From RGIG3528 sp045598045 (GTDB lineage: Bacteria; Bacillota; Clostridia; Lachnospirales; Lachnospiraceae), in contig JAZLLG010000012.1 in NCBI GenBank assembly GCA_045598045.1, positions 1-44,753 on the forward strand: a stretch of 44,753 bases of DNA. The letters run 5' to 3'. Within the stretch, counting starts at the first letter, position 1. Each line of letters opens with the position of its first letter. A model generated the notes under the pieces. It was not told the origin of the DNA. It saw only the letters and a program-made list of their open reading frames with translations, and did not search any database. Position numbers and translations under genes: made by a program. Below are positions 15,719-23,816 of this stretch, piece after piece.

Positions 15719-15791
15719 GAGCGGTTGCGAATGCAGCCGCTCCAAAGTGCATCCGCTTAGTATACTCGATTAAGCGGATGCACTCTTTTTT
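15719..15791 (+). terminator. Double-stem terminator of the hyd operon
   Basis: The first stem, GAGCGGTTGC with GCAGCCGCTC (15719-15742), is followed by a perfect 14-bp stem (15746-15759 with 15771-15784), then C and six Ts. The second is a classical intrinsic terminator. On the minus strand it may also stop the converging Na/Pi transporter message, but the T-run there is weak. Confidence 0.9.
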
Positions 15792-15798
15792 GTTAAAT

Positions 15799-17490
15799 CT
15801 ATTTATATTCTTTTATTGTCTTCGCAATGTTTACGAGATGGTCTGCAACTCTTTCCGAGTTAGAAGAAAGCGAAAGATAATGGGCACCGACAATTGGCGT
15901 ACAGATTCCATCTCCGAGTCTGAAAATATGGTTTTCTTCCATACGTGCAGTTATCTTATCAATTTCCGCCTCAACCTTCTCAGTGGCTTCAAGCTCCGTA
16001 AAATCGTGCTTGATATACGCATTCATAACGTGCTCAAACAACGATGTAACCTTCTCATGCATATATTTGATTTCGGCAATCGCAGAAACAGAAAAGCGTT
16101 CTTTCGTCTCAGCAAGGCTCTTGGCATATCCAACAATGTTCTCAGCATAATCTCCTACACGTTCAAGGTCACTTATCGAGCGTATAGCTGTTGAAATATA
16201 GGAATGATCCTTATCACTCATCGGAAGCTTTGAAAGCTTAACAATGAAGTTAACCAATTCTCTGTTGATGTAATTCAATTCTCTTTCATTCGCCTTGAAC
16301 TCCTCTTCTCTTGAGAAATCAAGGGTACATATGATATCAAGCGAAAGATCGAAGTTGCTGAGAGCAATCCCGGCCATATTTACAATTTCGTTCTTTGTCT
16401 GCGACACTGCAATTGGTGGTGTCTTTAACATGTTTTCGTCAACATAGTAAAGACGTTCTTTTATCAATTCACGAACAGGTTTTTCAATTTTTTCTACTTC
16501 AGGGATGATTCTTTTTACAAATTTGATAAGAACACCCGTAACCGGCATTATCATCAGAACAGTCAGTACATTAAACGCTGTGTGGAACATTGCCAGTTGG
16601 GTCTGGGGAGCTGCAGGGAACAGCTTTTCAAATATGGTTCCGTAGCTGAAGCTTCCACCCGAAACCGTCGAGAAAATCATCCCGAGCAGAACAAAGACAA
16701 CCGTACCGCTGACATTAAATATAAGGTGAATTAACGAGGTGCGCTTCGCATTCTTGCTTCCGCTCATACCGGCAAGAAGCGCAACAACACAGGAGCCTAT
16801 ATTGGAACCCATCGTGAGATAAATACCCTGATTTAAGGTAATAAGTCCTGCCACAACCATTGTAATTGCTACTGAGGTCATAACCGATGAACTCTGAACA
16901 ATAGCTGTAAATACTGCACCTATGATTACCAAAAGGAAAATATTGGTTATCTCTGCCAGGAATTCCTTAACAGAATCAAGCTGTGCAAAATTCTCCATGG
17001 CACCGCTCATCATTGAAAGTCCCACAAAAAGCATACCAAAACCGGTTAAAATTCCTCCGATAAGCTTCAGTTTGTCACTCTTTGCAAACATTTTAATAAA
17101 TGCGCCAACACCGGCAAGTCCTGAGAAGATTATCGTAGTTGAAAGCGCATCGCCGCTGAACATACCAAGCGCTACAATCTGACCGGTTATGGTTGTACCG
17201 ATATTCGCACCGTAGACAATCGTTGCCGCCTGCTGCAGTGACATAATCCCGGCATTTACAAAGCCGATAACCATTACGGTTGTAGCTCCTGAGCTCTGAA
17301 TAGCTGCTGTTCCGACCGTACCAATACCTACGCCGAGCCATTTGCTTTTAGACGCTTTTGAGAACAAAACTTTAAGCCCTTCAGAACTTAACGATTCAAG
17401 GTTTGAGCTCATCATGGAACAGGCAACAAGGAAAATACCAATGCCGGCTAACAGATTAAGTATTGCCGTCAATACCATATTAACATTCAT
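15799..17490 (-). CDS. Na+/phosphate cotransporter family protein with PhoU-like tail
   Basis: This membrane protein of about 563 aa has the two inverted repeats of the NptA/PNaS family, each with a QSS motif (QSSGATTVMV and QSSSVMTSVAIT) that binds Na+ and substrate. A C-terminal cytosolic helical PhoU-like domain (about 350-560) follows. It probably imports phosphate, or maintains phosphate balance, using the Na+ gradient. Three nearby ATGs exist; 17490 is preferred because GGGAG lies nine bases upstream, with 17496 as the alternative. A palindrome containing a TATAAT lies upstream at 17552-17569. It is a single-gene unit converging on the hyd operon. Confidence 0.9.
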   Translation of the reverse strand: MNVNMVLTAILNLLAGIGIFLVACSMMSSNLESLSSEGLKVLFSKASKSKWLGVGIGTVGTAAIQSSGATTVMVIGFVNAGIMSLQQAATIVYGANIGTTITGQIVALGMFSGDALSTTIIFSGLAGVGAFIKMFAKSDKLKLIGGILTGFGMLFVGLSMMSGAMENFAQLDSVKEFLAEITNIFLLVIIGAVFTAIVQSSSVMTSVAITMVVAGLITLNQGIYLTMGSNIGSCVVALLAGMSGSKNAKRTSLIHLIFNVSGTVVFVLLGMIFSTVSGGSFSYGTIFEKLFPAAPQTQLAMFHTAFNVLTVLMIMPVTGVLIKFVKRIIPEVEKIEKPVRELIKERLYYVDENMLKTPPIAVSQTKNEIVNMAGIALSNFDLSLDIICTLDFSREEEFKANERELNYINRELVNFIVKLSKLPMSDKDHSYISTAIRSISDLERVGDYAENIVGYAKSLAETKERFSVSAIAEIKYMHEKVTSLFEHVMNAYIKHDFTELEATEKVEAEIDKITARMEENHIFRLGDGICTPIVGAHYLSLSSNSERVADHLVNIAKTIKEYK

Positions 17491-17551
17491 AAACATTTTC
17501 TCCCGGGTAAGATGTTTTTTGCATCGCACTGTTAACCAGCAACCGAAAACG

Positions 17552-17569
17552 ATACCATTATAATGGTAT
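17552..17569. promoter_or_regulatory. Perfect 18-bp palindrome containing TATAAT before the Na/Pi gene
   Basis: ATACCATTA and TAATGGTAT form a perfect palindrome whose centre reads TATAAT on either strand. It lies about 62 bases before the transporter start. It is followed on the plus strand by seven Ts, so it could be a terminator instead, but no plus-strand gene precedes it. An operator overlapping the -10 is the favoured reading. Confidence 0.4.
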
Positions 17570-17604
17570 TTTTTCCTTATTTCTACTGTTTTTTTGGATA
17601 TAAA

Positions 17605-18453
17605 TTAAATGGAATCAACGGAAACGAGAGTAATTTCGAAATTAAGTTCTTTTCCTGCCATTTCGTGGTTTGTGTCGAAGGTTATTGTCACTGCGTCCTT
17701 CTCTGCAACCCTTGCTCTGTGAGGGCGCCTCATCTGATCGTAAAGATAAACCTCGTCACCTACATTCAGCTCTTCCGCACCTGGCATCTGCGCGATTTCA
17801 CAGGTGAACTTTGCTTCCGGATCAACAGGCCCGTAAGCTTCCTCGGGCATAAGATGAACTTTTACCGTTTCTCCAACCTTCATATTTACAACTGCCGCAT
17901 CAAAGCCTTTTATCATCATGCCCGTGCCGCATACGTAATCAAGTGTCTGGCCGCGGTCGTAAGAAGAATCAAACTTCTGTCCGTCATTAAAGGTTCCGGT
18001 ATAGTGTACTTTAACGCTCTTTCCTGCATTTAAGCCTTCCATAATCACCGGTCTCGGGCCATGGCATCCGCCTCCGCAACTTCCACAGCTTCCTGTGCAG
18101 CCACCTTCCTGCTCTTCATGGTCGTGATGGTCGCAATTAACGCCGGTTGATTCAAGTTCGCCGTTAATATATTTCTTTACTGCCTCATCAGCATCGCCTT
18201 CTGCGCCGGCAATTACTTCAATACCTGCTGCCGTAAGAGCATTCATTGCGCCGGCTCCAAGTCCGCCGCAGATGAGTGTGTCAATGTCATTCTCTGCAAG
18301 AAGATCGGCCAGAGCCTCGTGTCCCGTGCCGTTTGAGCTGAACACCTCCGTTGAAATGACTTCATCGTCCTCAACATCGTAAAGCTTGAAGCTCTCGGTG
18401 TGGCCAAAGTGTTGAAAAATCTTTCCGTCTTCATATGTTACTGCAATTCTCAT
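17605..18453 (-). CDS. NifX/NifB-like domain fused to SlyD-type FKBP peptidyl-prolyl isomerase
   Basis: This 282-aa protein has three parts. Residues 1-100 (MRIAVTYEDGKIFQHFGHTESF ending in an ADEAVKKYINGEL helix) match the dinitrogenase iron-molybdenum cofactor binding family. Residues 103-133 form a His/Cys-rich linker with five cysteines (107, 119, 123, 126, 130) and five histidines. Residues 138-282 are an FKBP domain with an inserted flap like SlyD (VKVHYTGTFNDGQKFDSS, MIKGFDAAVVNMKVGE, EEAYGPVDPE). It may bind iron, nickel or a metal cluster and help fold metalloproteins; that is inference. SlyD itself has a His/Cys-rich metal-binding tail. The RBS AGGAAGG precedes the start. It is the last gene of a probable three-gene operon. 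Confidence 0.88.
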   Translation of the reverse strand: MRIAVTYEDGKIFQHFGHTESFKLYDVEDDEVISTEVFSSNGTGHEALADLLAENDIDTLICGGLGAGAMNALTAAGIEVIAGAEGDADEAVKKYINGELESTGVNCDHHDHEEQEGGCTGSCGSCGGGCHGPRPVIMEGLNAGKSVKVHYTGTFNDGQKFDSSYDRGQTLDYVCGTGMMIKGFDAAVVNMKVGETVKVHLMPEEAYGPVDPEAKFTCEIAQMPGAEELNVGDEVYLYDQMRRPHRARVAEKDAVTITFDTNHEMAGKELNFEITLVSVDSI

Positions 18454-18476
18454 GTTACTGTTTCCTTCCTGTTTCT

Positions 18477-19025
18477 TTATATCTCAACCTCAATTGCCGT
18501 ACAGTTCGGCTGAGGCGGTGTGTCCCAATAATCTTTTATGGGTTTGTTTAGTATTACACGGAGAAATGATTTGGTCAGTGCCCCGTGACATACAACGAGA
18601 ACATCATTGTAGCCGGTTTTTTTAAGATCCTCCAAAAAGCTCAGACAACGCTTGTCCACATCCTCAAACGTCTCCGCGGTTTCATCCGGTTCATATTTCT
18701 CGGGAGCCTCAAAGAAAAGCTTCCTGTTAGGATTAACGGTATTGTAATCCAGCGTGGTGCCTTCGAGAATTCCGAAGCTCATCTCTTTAAGGCGCTCATC
18801 CACACTATAAGTCATCCCCAGCTTTTCGGAAATAATGTCTGCGGTAACTCTGGCGCGAATAAGCGGGCTGGAATAAATCGCGTCGTAATGATCGTTTTTC
18901 ATGCGTTCGGCAGCTTCATGGGCCTGATCAATTCCTTTTTCGTTCAAAGGAATGTCCGTTGCCCCCTGCATGCGCCATACAACATTCCAATCCGTCTGAC
19001 CGTGTCTCAACAAATATAGTTTCAT
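18477..19025 (-). CDS. Histidine phosphatase (phosphoglycerate mutase-like) family protein
   Basis: This 182-aa cytoplasmic phosphatase has the catalytic LLRHGQTDWN (Arg7, His8) at the N-terminus, SSPLIRARVTADII, MSFGILEG and the second catalytic histidine in VVCHGALTKSF. The length fits the GpmB/PhoE/CobC-like group. The substrate cannot be assigned, and there is no cobalamin context to support CobC. The start has AAGGAAA upstream. It follows the S1 gene by nine bases and precedes the NifX-SlyD gene by 23, so an operon is likely. Confidence 0.9.
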   Translation of the reverse strand: MKLYLLRHGQTDWNVVWRMQGATDIPLNEKGIDQAHEAAERMKNDHYDAIYSSPLIRARVTADIISEKLGMTYSVDERLKEMSFGILEGTTLDYNTVNPNRKLFFEAPEKYEPDETAETFEDVDKRCLSFLEDLKKTGYNDVLVVCHGALTKSFLRVILNKPIKDYWDTPPQPNCTAIEVEI

Positions 19026-19034
19026 CTTTTTTCC

Positions 19035-19961
19035 TTATTTCAAATTAATGTTTTTGAAGAGGCTTGCCATTGTGGCAGGTTCGTCATCACCAAAGCTGTA
19101 TGTTGCTGCGGGGATTTCTTCGATTTTCTCCTCAACTTCTTCGCGCTCATTAACTGCCTTGATGGAGAGAGAAATCTTGCCCTCTTTGGTGTCAATTATT
19201 TTGACATTAACCTTCTGGCCAAGTTCAAGCACTTCCTTGGGAGACTTGATACGCTTATCGCAAATCTGTGAAACGTGGCAAAGGCCCTGAAGACCTTTTC
19301 CGATGGTGATGAAAGCACCGTACTGTTCAATACGGTCAACCGTTCCTTCAACAACCGTTCCGATAGGAAGCATTGCGATGCGGGAATTTCTCTCGTCGAC
19401 TTCCTTCTGCTTAAGAATGTCCTTTGCTGAAAGAACGAGCTTTTTATCCTCTTCATCAACGTTTACAACAATAACGTCCAAGGTTTTTCCAACGTACTCG
19501 TCAGGGTTTTCAACGTATTCAAGCGCAAGCTTTGAGGAAGGGATAAATGCGCGGATGCCTTCAAGGTATGTGATTACGCCCGAATTTGTTGCCTCGTTGA
19601 TTTTAACGGATGCAACGCTCTTTTCCTGCATCATTGTACGAAGCTTATCCCACGCAAGTATATCATCTGCCTGCTTCGTGGAAAGAAGGATGTTGCCCTT
19701 TCTGTCCTCGCGAAGTACGATTGCGCTTATTTCATCACCGATGTGTACGTCACCTTTTATTGAAAAATGAGGATCATTGCTAAGCTCGTCAATCTTTATG
19801 ATGCCTTCTGCATATGCGTTAAGATCTACCGTAACCTCGGAATCGCTTATTCCGATGACGGTACCCTTTACGATGTCGCCGGGAAGCATCTGCTTGCAGC
19901 CTGCGTTAATTGCACGCTCAAAATCCTCCATTGTAATGTCCATATTTTCATTGTCAGCCAT
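19035..19961 (-). CDS. S1-domain RNA-binding protein (ribosomal protein S1 homologue)
   Basis: This 308-aa protein has three S1 (OB-fold) domains: about 26-97 (GDIVKGTVIGISDSEVTVDL), 112-185 (less conserved) and 200-271 (GTVVEGTVDRIEQYGAFITIG with GLCHVSQI). An acidic C-terminal tail follows. Low-G+C Gram-positives often carry a short S1 homologue with variable domain number that binds mRNA and may aid translation, and this fits that group. It is not the fused IspH-S1 form found in some Clostridia. The RBS GAGAGG precedes the ATG. It is the first gene of an operon with the histidine phosphatase and NifX-SlyD genes. Confidence 0.88.
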   Translation of the reverse strand: MADNENMDITMEDFERAINAGCKQMLPGDIVKGTVIGISDSEVTVDLNAYAEGIIKIDELSNDPHFSIKGDVHIGDEISAIVLREDRKGNILLSTKQADDILAWDKLRTMMQEKSVASVKINEATNSGVITYLEGIRAFIPSSKLALEYVENPDEYVGKTLDVIVVNVDEEDKKLVLSAKDILKQKEVDERNSRIAMLPIGTVVEGTVDRIEQYGAFITIGKGLQGLCHVSQICDKRIKSPKEVLELGQKVNVKIIDTKEGKISLSIKAVNEREEVEEKIEEIPAATYSFGDDEPATMASLFKNINLK

Positions 19962-19996
19962 TTTGTTACCTCTCTTCTGCTTTAAAAAGCCTTTTC

Positions 19997-20025
19997 ATTC
20001 TAACCCAAATGTGTGGTAAATGCAA
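19997..20025 (-). promoter_or_regulatory. Promoter of the S1-protein operon
   Basis: On the minus strand there is a -35 TTGCAT (20020-20025), a 17-base spacer and a -10 TAGAAT (19997-20002), about 36 bases before the S1-protein start codon. Confidence 0.5.
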
Positions 20026-20060
20026 ATCACTTACAATTTACCTTGCCAAAGTGACGCTCC

Positions 20061-20888
20061 TTATGACAAAAGAACCGTCCCCGATTTCCCGCGCTTGTAA
20101 AAGAATGCGTATTGCTGCATTATTCCTGCCGCTTCGCCGTATTTCGGAAAGGGATTCCCGCCGCAGTAGTCCTCTTCCATAATCTTCTTAACCCATGTGT
20201 CGACAGGCACTGAAGCCGTACGATGATAAGCAAAAAGCATTACACAGTTTGCCACCTTGTCACCGACGCCCTTTACCGTTTTTAACGCGCTTCGCAGCTC
20301 ATCATCCGACAAACGGCACAGTTCATCAAGCACGAGTTCTTTTTTATACACTTTTTCAGCCGCATCACGGATGTATTCAAGCCTGTAGCCGAGCCCACAC
20401 GTTGCCAGAACTTTCTCGTCTGCCTCAAAGAGCTCCTTTGGCGTGGGGAATGCATAAAAACCGTCCATTTTCTTTCCAAAATTGGTACATATTTTTTCAA
20501 TACATGATTTAATAGCAGGTATATTTTTTCTTTGGGAAATGATAAACGAAATGAGCATCTCCCATTTATTCTGACGAAGAATGCGAATTCCGCGGCCTTC
20601 CTCGCACGCTTTCATCATAAAGCAGTCATTATGCTTTGACGCTTCTTTACGCACGTTTGAGTAATTACATTCGAAATCAAAATATTTATGCCAATAAGTG
20701 TTCCATTCTTCCTCCGAAACGCTCACTTCGTACTCGATGCAAGCACCCGGAATCGGTTTAATCTCACACTTTTTATCTTCCGCAATAAAACAAAAAGAGC
20801 CGTCTTCCGCCCCCGGATTTGCCCGGAAACATTGGCCGCTCTCAGCAATTATTCTAATGTTGAAATCGTCCTTAACAGTTACTTTCAT
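20061..20888 (-). CDS. ogg: 8-oxoguanine DNA glycosylase (OGG1 type)
   Basis: This 275-aa bifunctional base-excision repair enzyme has an N-terminal beta domain (about 1-95) followed by the helical HhH-GPD region. The hairpin VKGVGDKVANC contains the proposed catalytic Lys211, and VPVD contains Asp230, aligning with the Lys/Asp pair of human OGG1 (GTKVADC and VPVD). The DNA-contact segment SFIISQRKNIPAIK also fits. It would remove oxidised guanine, useful in an anaerobe exposed to oxygen. Its ATG overlaps the stop of the upstream permease gene (ATGA), so the two are translationally coupled. Confidence 0.93.
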   Translation of the reverse strand: MKVTVKDDFNIRIIAESGQCFRANPGAEDGSFCFIAEDKKCEIKPIPGACIEYEVSVSEEEWNTYWHKYFDFECNYSNVRKEASKHNDCFMMKACEEGRGIRILRQNKWEMLISFIISQRKNIPAIKSCIEKICTNFGKKMDGFYAFPTPKELFEADEKVLATCGLGYRLEYIRDAAEKVYKKELVLDELCRLSDDELRSALKTVKGVGDKVANCVMLFAYHRTASVPVDTWVKKIMEEDYCGGNPFPKYGEAAGIMQQYAFFYKRGKSGTVLLS

Positions 20889-22039
20889 ACAAGCCTCTCT
20901 ACAATGTACAGGACGATTATAAACGATACATTGAGGAGTGTAAACAGTCCAAGATATTTTTTTACGGCAGGCGAAGTATTATGCTTTTTGAACTCGGTAA
21001 ATGTAATGAGGCTGGCAAGAGAAGCAATTAATGTGCCGCATCCTCCGATATTTACCGCAGGCAGAAGGCTTGCGTAGTCTGTCGTAAAATGACTCAAAAG
21101 AACTGCTGACGGTACATTACTGATGCACTGACAGGACAGTATTCCGAAAAGAAGAGTATTCTTCGGAAGCAGGAAGCAGAAAATATTGTTCACTGCATCA
21201 ATTCTGGCTAGATTTCCACTGAATACGAAAAACGCGCAGAATGTTAAAAGCAGCGGATAATTAACATCCTTCAAAGCCTTTTTGTCAAGGAATAACAGCG
21301 CGATGATTACAACAACCGTTCCGATGACATAATTTACAACTCTGAACACAATGAGAATACTGAACACGAACAGAACAGAATAAATAAAGGTAAGCTTAAC
21401 ATTCAGCTTGTAGTCGTCATCTTTCTTGAGTTCAAGTTCAACCGGCTTCACAAAGAAACATATACCGATAATCATTAATGTAGCAGCCAGAAAAGGCGGG
21501 AACATTATCTGCATAAACTCCAGGGTACCGATGTTAAAGTACGCATAGAGATAAAGGTTCTGGGGATTACCGAACGGTGTGAGCATTCCTCCGAGGTTTG
21601 CCGCAATGTTCTGCATAATAAATACAAAAGCCATTGCCTTTTTATTGTCGGTTTTATCAAGTACAAAGAAACCAAGAGGTAGGAACGTAAGCAGGGCCAT
21701 ATCGTTTGCAAGAAGCATCGACCCTACAAATGTAATTGCCACAAGAGCCAGCGTTGCATTACGAAGGTTGTGGAGCTTAATGATAATGCTCTTGGAAATA
21801 ATCTCAAAAACATGTATGTGCGAGAATGCACCAACCACCGCAAGCGTACAGAAGAGCGTAGCCAGCGTGCGGAAGTTAAAGTAATCAAGATATTTTGCAT
21901 CAGGCGGAACTATACAGCAGGTAATGAGCATTGCAACAACTGCGACGCAAAGAACAACCTGTGCACGCGCAAATTCCACAAGCTTGTGCAGGCCGTTCCA
22001 ATGACCGTTGTTATGATGTTGTAAAGCGATTGTTGTCAT
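20885..22039 (-). CDS. SLC13/ArsB-like anion permease
   Basis: This 384-aa integral membrane protein has about ten hydrophobic segments. Family-like features include a conserved TFVGSMLLANDMALLTFLPL segment and MLTPFGNPQNLYLY, resembling the NA/GNPQN signature of the ArsB/NhaD/SLC13 (ion transporter) superfamily. The substrate is unknown: a dicarboxylate, arsenite or Na+/H+ exchange are all possible. It is shorter than a typical ArsB (about 430 aa). No ArsR or ArsA gene is nearby. It is coupled by ATGA overlap to the OGG1 gene. Confidence 0.82.
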   Translation of the reverse strand: MTTIALQHHNNGHWNGLHKLVEFARAQVVLCVAVVAMLITCCIVPPDAKYLDYFNFRTLATLFCTLAVVGAFSHIHVFEIISKSIIIKLHNLRNATLALVAITFVGSMLLANDMALLTFLPLGFFVLDKTDNKKAMAFVFIMQNIAANLGGMLTPFGNPQNLYLYAYFNIGTLEFMQIMFPPFLAATLMIIGICFFVKPVELELKKDDDYKLNVKLTFIYSVLFVFSILIVFRVVNYVIGTVVVIIALLFLDKKALKDVNYPLLLTFCAFFVFSGNLARIDAVNNIFCFLLPKNTLLFGILSCQCISNVPSAVLLSHFTTDYASLLPAVNIGGCGTLIASLASLITFTEFKKHNTSPAVKKYLGLFTLLNVSFIIVLYIVERLV

Positions 22040-22058
22040 TATCCGCGAACACCTTTTT

Positions 22059-22107
22059 TACAATAATAAAAAGAAAACACAAGGCAGGATTATGAACCTG
22101 CCTTGTG
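22059..22107 (-). terminator. Terminator of the flotillin gene
   Basis: CACAAGGCAGG (22078-22088) and CCTGCCTTGTG (22097-22107) form a perfect 11-bp stem with an 8-base loop. On the minus strand a T-rich run (TTTTCTTTTTATTATTG) follows. It lies between the flotillin stop and the permease start. Confidence 0.9.
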
Positions 22108-22150
22108 AGTTTGTCAATAAACTTATCGAAATATTTAATTAAAATGTCGA

Positions 22151-23653
22151 TTATGCAATATCTTCAGGCTTAACGTTTACGTTAACGCTTGCTGCATTCT
22201 CAAGACCGGAAACATTGATGTTCTTGTTAACCTTTGCATCGTATGTCTCAGCTTTCATGATTTCTGTAATGTCAAGGCCTGTTGTCTGCTTGATGGACTC
22301 AATTGTTTTTGCAAGAACTGCAGGAACGTAGTCGCCCATGGAAGCAACACCGCCGTTGCCGTTGCCGGAATCAATGATTGTAACCTTATCGATGGAGTTA
22401 AGAGGCTCAGCGATAGCCTTAGCCATATCAGGAAGAGCGTTAACAATCATTTCCATCATAGCTGCCTGACCGTATTTCTTCATAGCTTCAGCCTTCTTGT
22501 CGATAGCTTCTGCTTCGGCAACACCCTTAGCTCTGGTAGCTTCAGCCTCAGCTTCACCGAGAGCCTTGATACCTTCGGCTTCTTTTATCTTAGCGAACAT
22601 ATCAGCTTCGGCAACTGCCTTGCGGGCTTCAGCTGCTTTTTCTCTTTCAAACTTCTCTGCTTCAGCCTTTTTCTGTCTCTCGAAGAGCTCAGCTTCTGCT
22701 CTCTGCTGTCTTGCGAACTTCTCAGCTTCTGCTTTCTTCTTAATTTCAGCTTCGAGAGTCTGCTCTGTAACGGAAACTTCCTTCTGCTTGAGTTCAATCT
22801 CACGTTCCTGACGTGCGATGTTAGCGTTAGCTGTTGTAATTTCGATTGTCTTACGCTGCTCTTCCTTCTGGATTTCGTAAGCTGCGTCTGCCTCAGCCTT
22901 CTTGATATCGGCTGCTTTCTTCAGCTCTGCCTGCTTAATTGCAAGGTCTGTCTGTCTCTCGGCAATAGCTGTTTCAGACTCAATCTTAGCGTCGTTTGCA
23001 AGCTTCTTGGCTTCTGCTTCAGCGATAGCAACTTCCTTGTCGGCATTGGCCTTTGCAATGGAAGCGTCTTTCTGAATCTTGGACATGTTGTCCTGACCAA
23101 GTGCAGGAATGAGACCCTTTTCATCTTCGATTTTCTGAATGTTACAAGAAATAATCTTGATACCGAGGGCGTTCATGTCGGCCTGAGCCTTTTCCTGAAC
23201 CTCATCACCGAATTTCTTACGGTCTGTACAAAGGACACGAAGGTCAACTGTACCGATGATTTCACGCATGTTACCCTGAAGGGAATCGGTAAGCGCCTGG
23301 CAAATCTTATCTTCGCTCATGTTGAGGAAGTTTTTCATTGCAAGCTTGATACCGTCTTTATCTGTCATAACACGAACTTTTGCAACTGCGTCAATATCAA
23401 CGCCGATGAAGTCCTGTGTGGGAATATATCCGTTTGTCTTAATATCAACAGTAATCTGCTTTAAGAGGAGAGCATCTTTTCTTTCAAGGAAAGGAATCTT
23501 GATGCCTGCACGTCCGATAAGAACCTTCGGCTCTTTTTTTATACCTGAAATGATGTAAGCGATGTCCGGCGGGGACTTAACGTAGCCGCTTGCCAGGATG
23601 ATGAGTAAAAGAACTACTGCTGCGACAATAACATAGATGTACCAATTATCCAT
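22151..23653 (-). CDS. Flotillin-like SPFH-domain membrane protein
   Basis: This 500-aa protein has an N-terminal membrane segment (about 5-24), an SPFH/PHB domain (about 30-205), a long Ala/Glu/Lys-rich coiled coil (about 215-410, repeats such as KKAEAEKF) and a C-terminal oligomerisation region. This is the flotillin/YqiK (FloT-like) layout; such proteins scaffold functional membrane microdomains. The ATG at 23653 is chosen because AAGGAGG lies eight bases upstream and the membrane segment follows; a 125-codon upstream extension looks non-coding. No NfeD partner gene lies next to it, although one often does. Confidence 0.93.
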   Translation of the reverse strand: MDNWYIYVIVAAVVLLLIILASGYVKSPPDIAYIISGIKKEPKVLIGRAGIKIPFLERKDALLLKQITVDIKTNGYIPTQDFIGVDIDAVAKVRVMTDKDGIKLAMKNFLNMSEDKICQALTDSLQGNMREIIGTVDLRVLCTDRKKFGDEVQEKAQADMNALGIKIISCNIQKIEDEKGLIPALGQDNMSKIQKDASIAKANADKEVAIAEAEAKKLANDAKIESETAIAERQTDLAIKQAELKKAADIKKAEADAAYEIQKEEQRKTIEITTANANIARQEREIELKQKEVSVTEQTLEAEIKKKAEAEKFARQQRAEAELFERQKKAEAEKFEREKAAEARKAVAEADMFAKIKEAEGIKALGEAEAEATRAKGVAEAEAIDKKAEAMKKYGQAAMMEMIVNALPDMAKAIAEPLNSIDKVTIIDSGNGNGGVASMGDYVPAVLAKTIESIKQTTGLDITEIMKAETYDAKVNKNINVSGLENAASVNVNVKPEDIA

Positions 23654-23761
23654 AAGAACCTCCTTATAATTTGCAGGGCGCCCCATGCGCTTCTGCTTTG
23701 ATTGTCTAAATAATAACATACTTTTTGGGTGCGTTAAAGTGACACATCCGCAAAATAAAGG

Positions 23762-23775
23762 ACCGATTCGTCGGT
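23762..23775 (-). terminator. Weak hairpin after pepT
   Basis: ACCGA-TTCG-TCGGT is a small tetraloop hairpin about 40 bases beyond the pepT stop, followed on the minus strand by CCTTTATTTTGC. It may be a weak terminator. The rest of the gap (23654-23816) presumably holds the flotillin promoter, for which I find no clear -35/-10 pair. Confidence 0.35.
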
Positions 23776-23816
23776 AAAAAGCAAAATAATCTGCAAAAAA
23801 GAAGCCAAAAAGCGAA

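Noticed and set aside
22250..23000. Repetitive Ala/Glu/Lys codons as a DNA repeat
   Set aside because: They encode the coiled coil of the flotillin; no exact DNA repeat unit is present.
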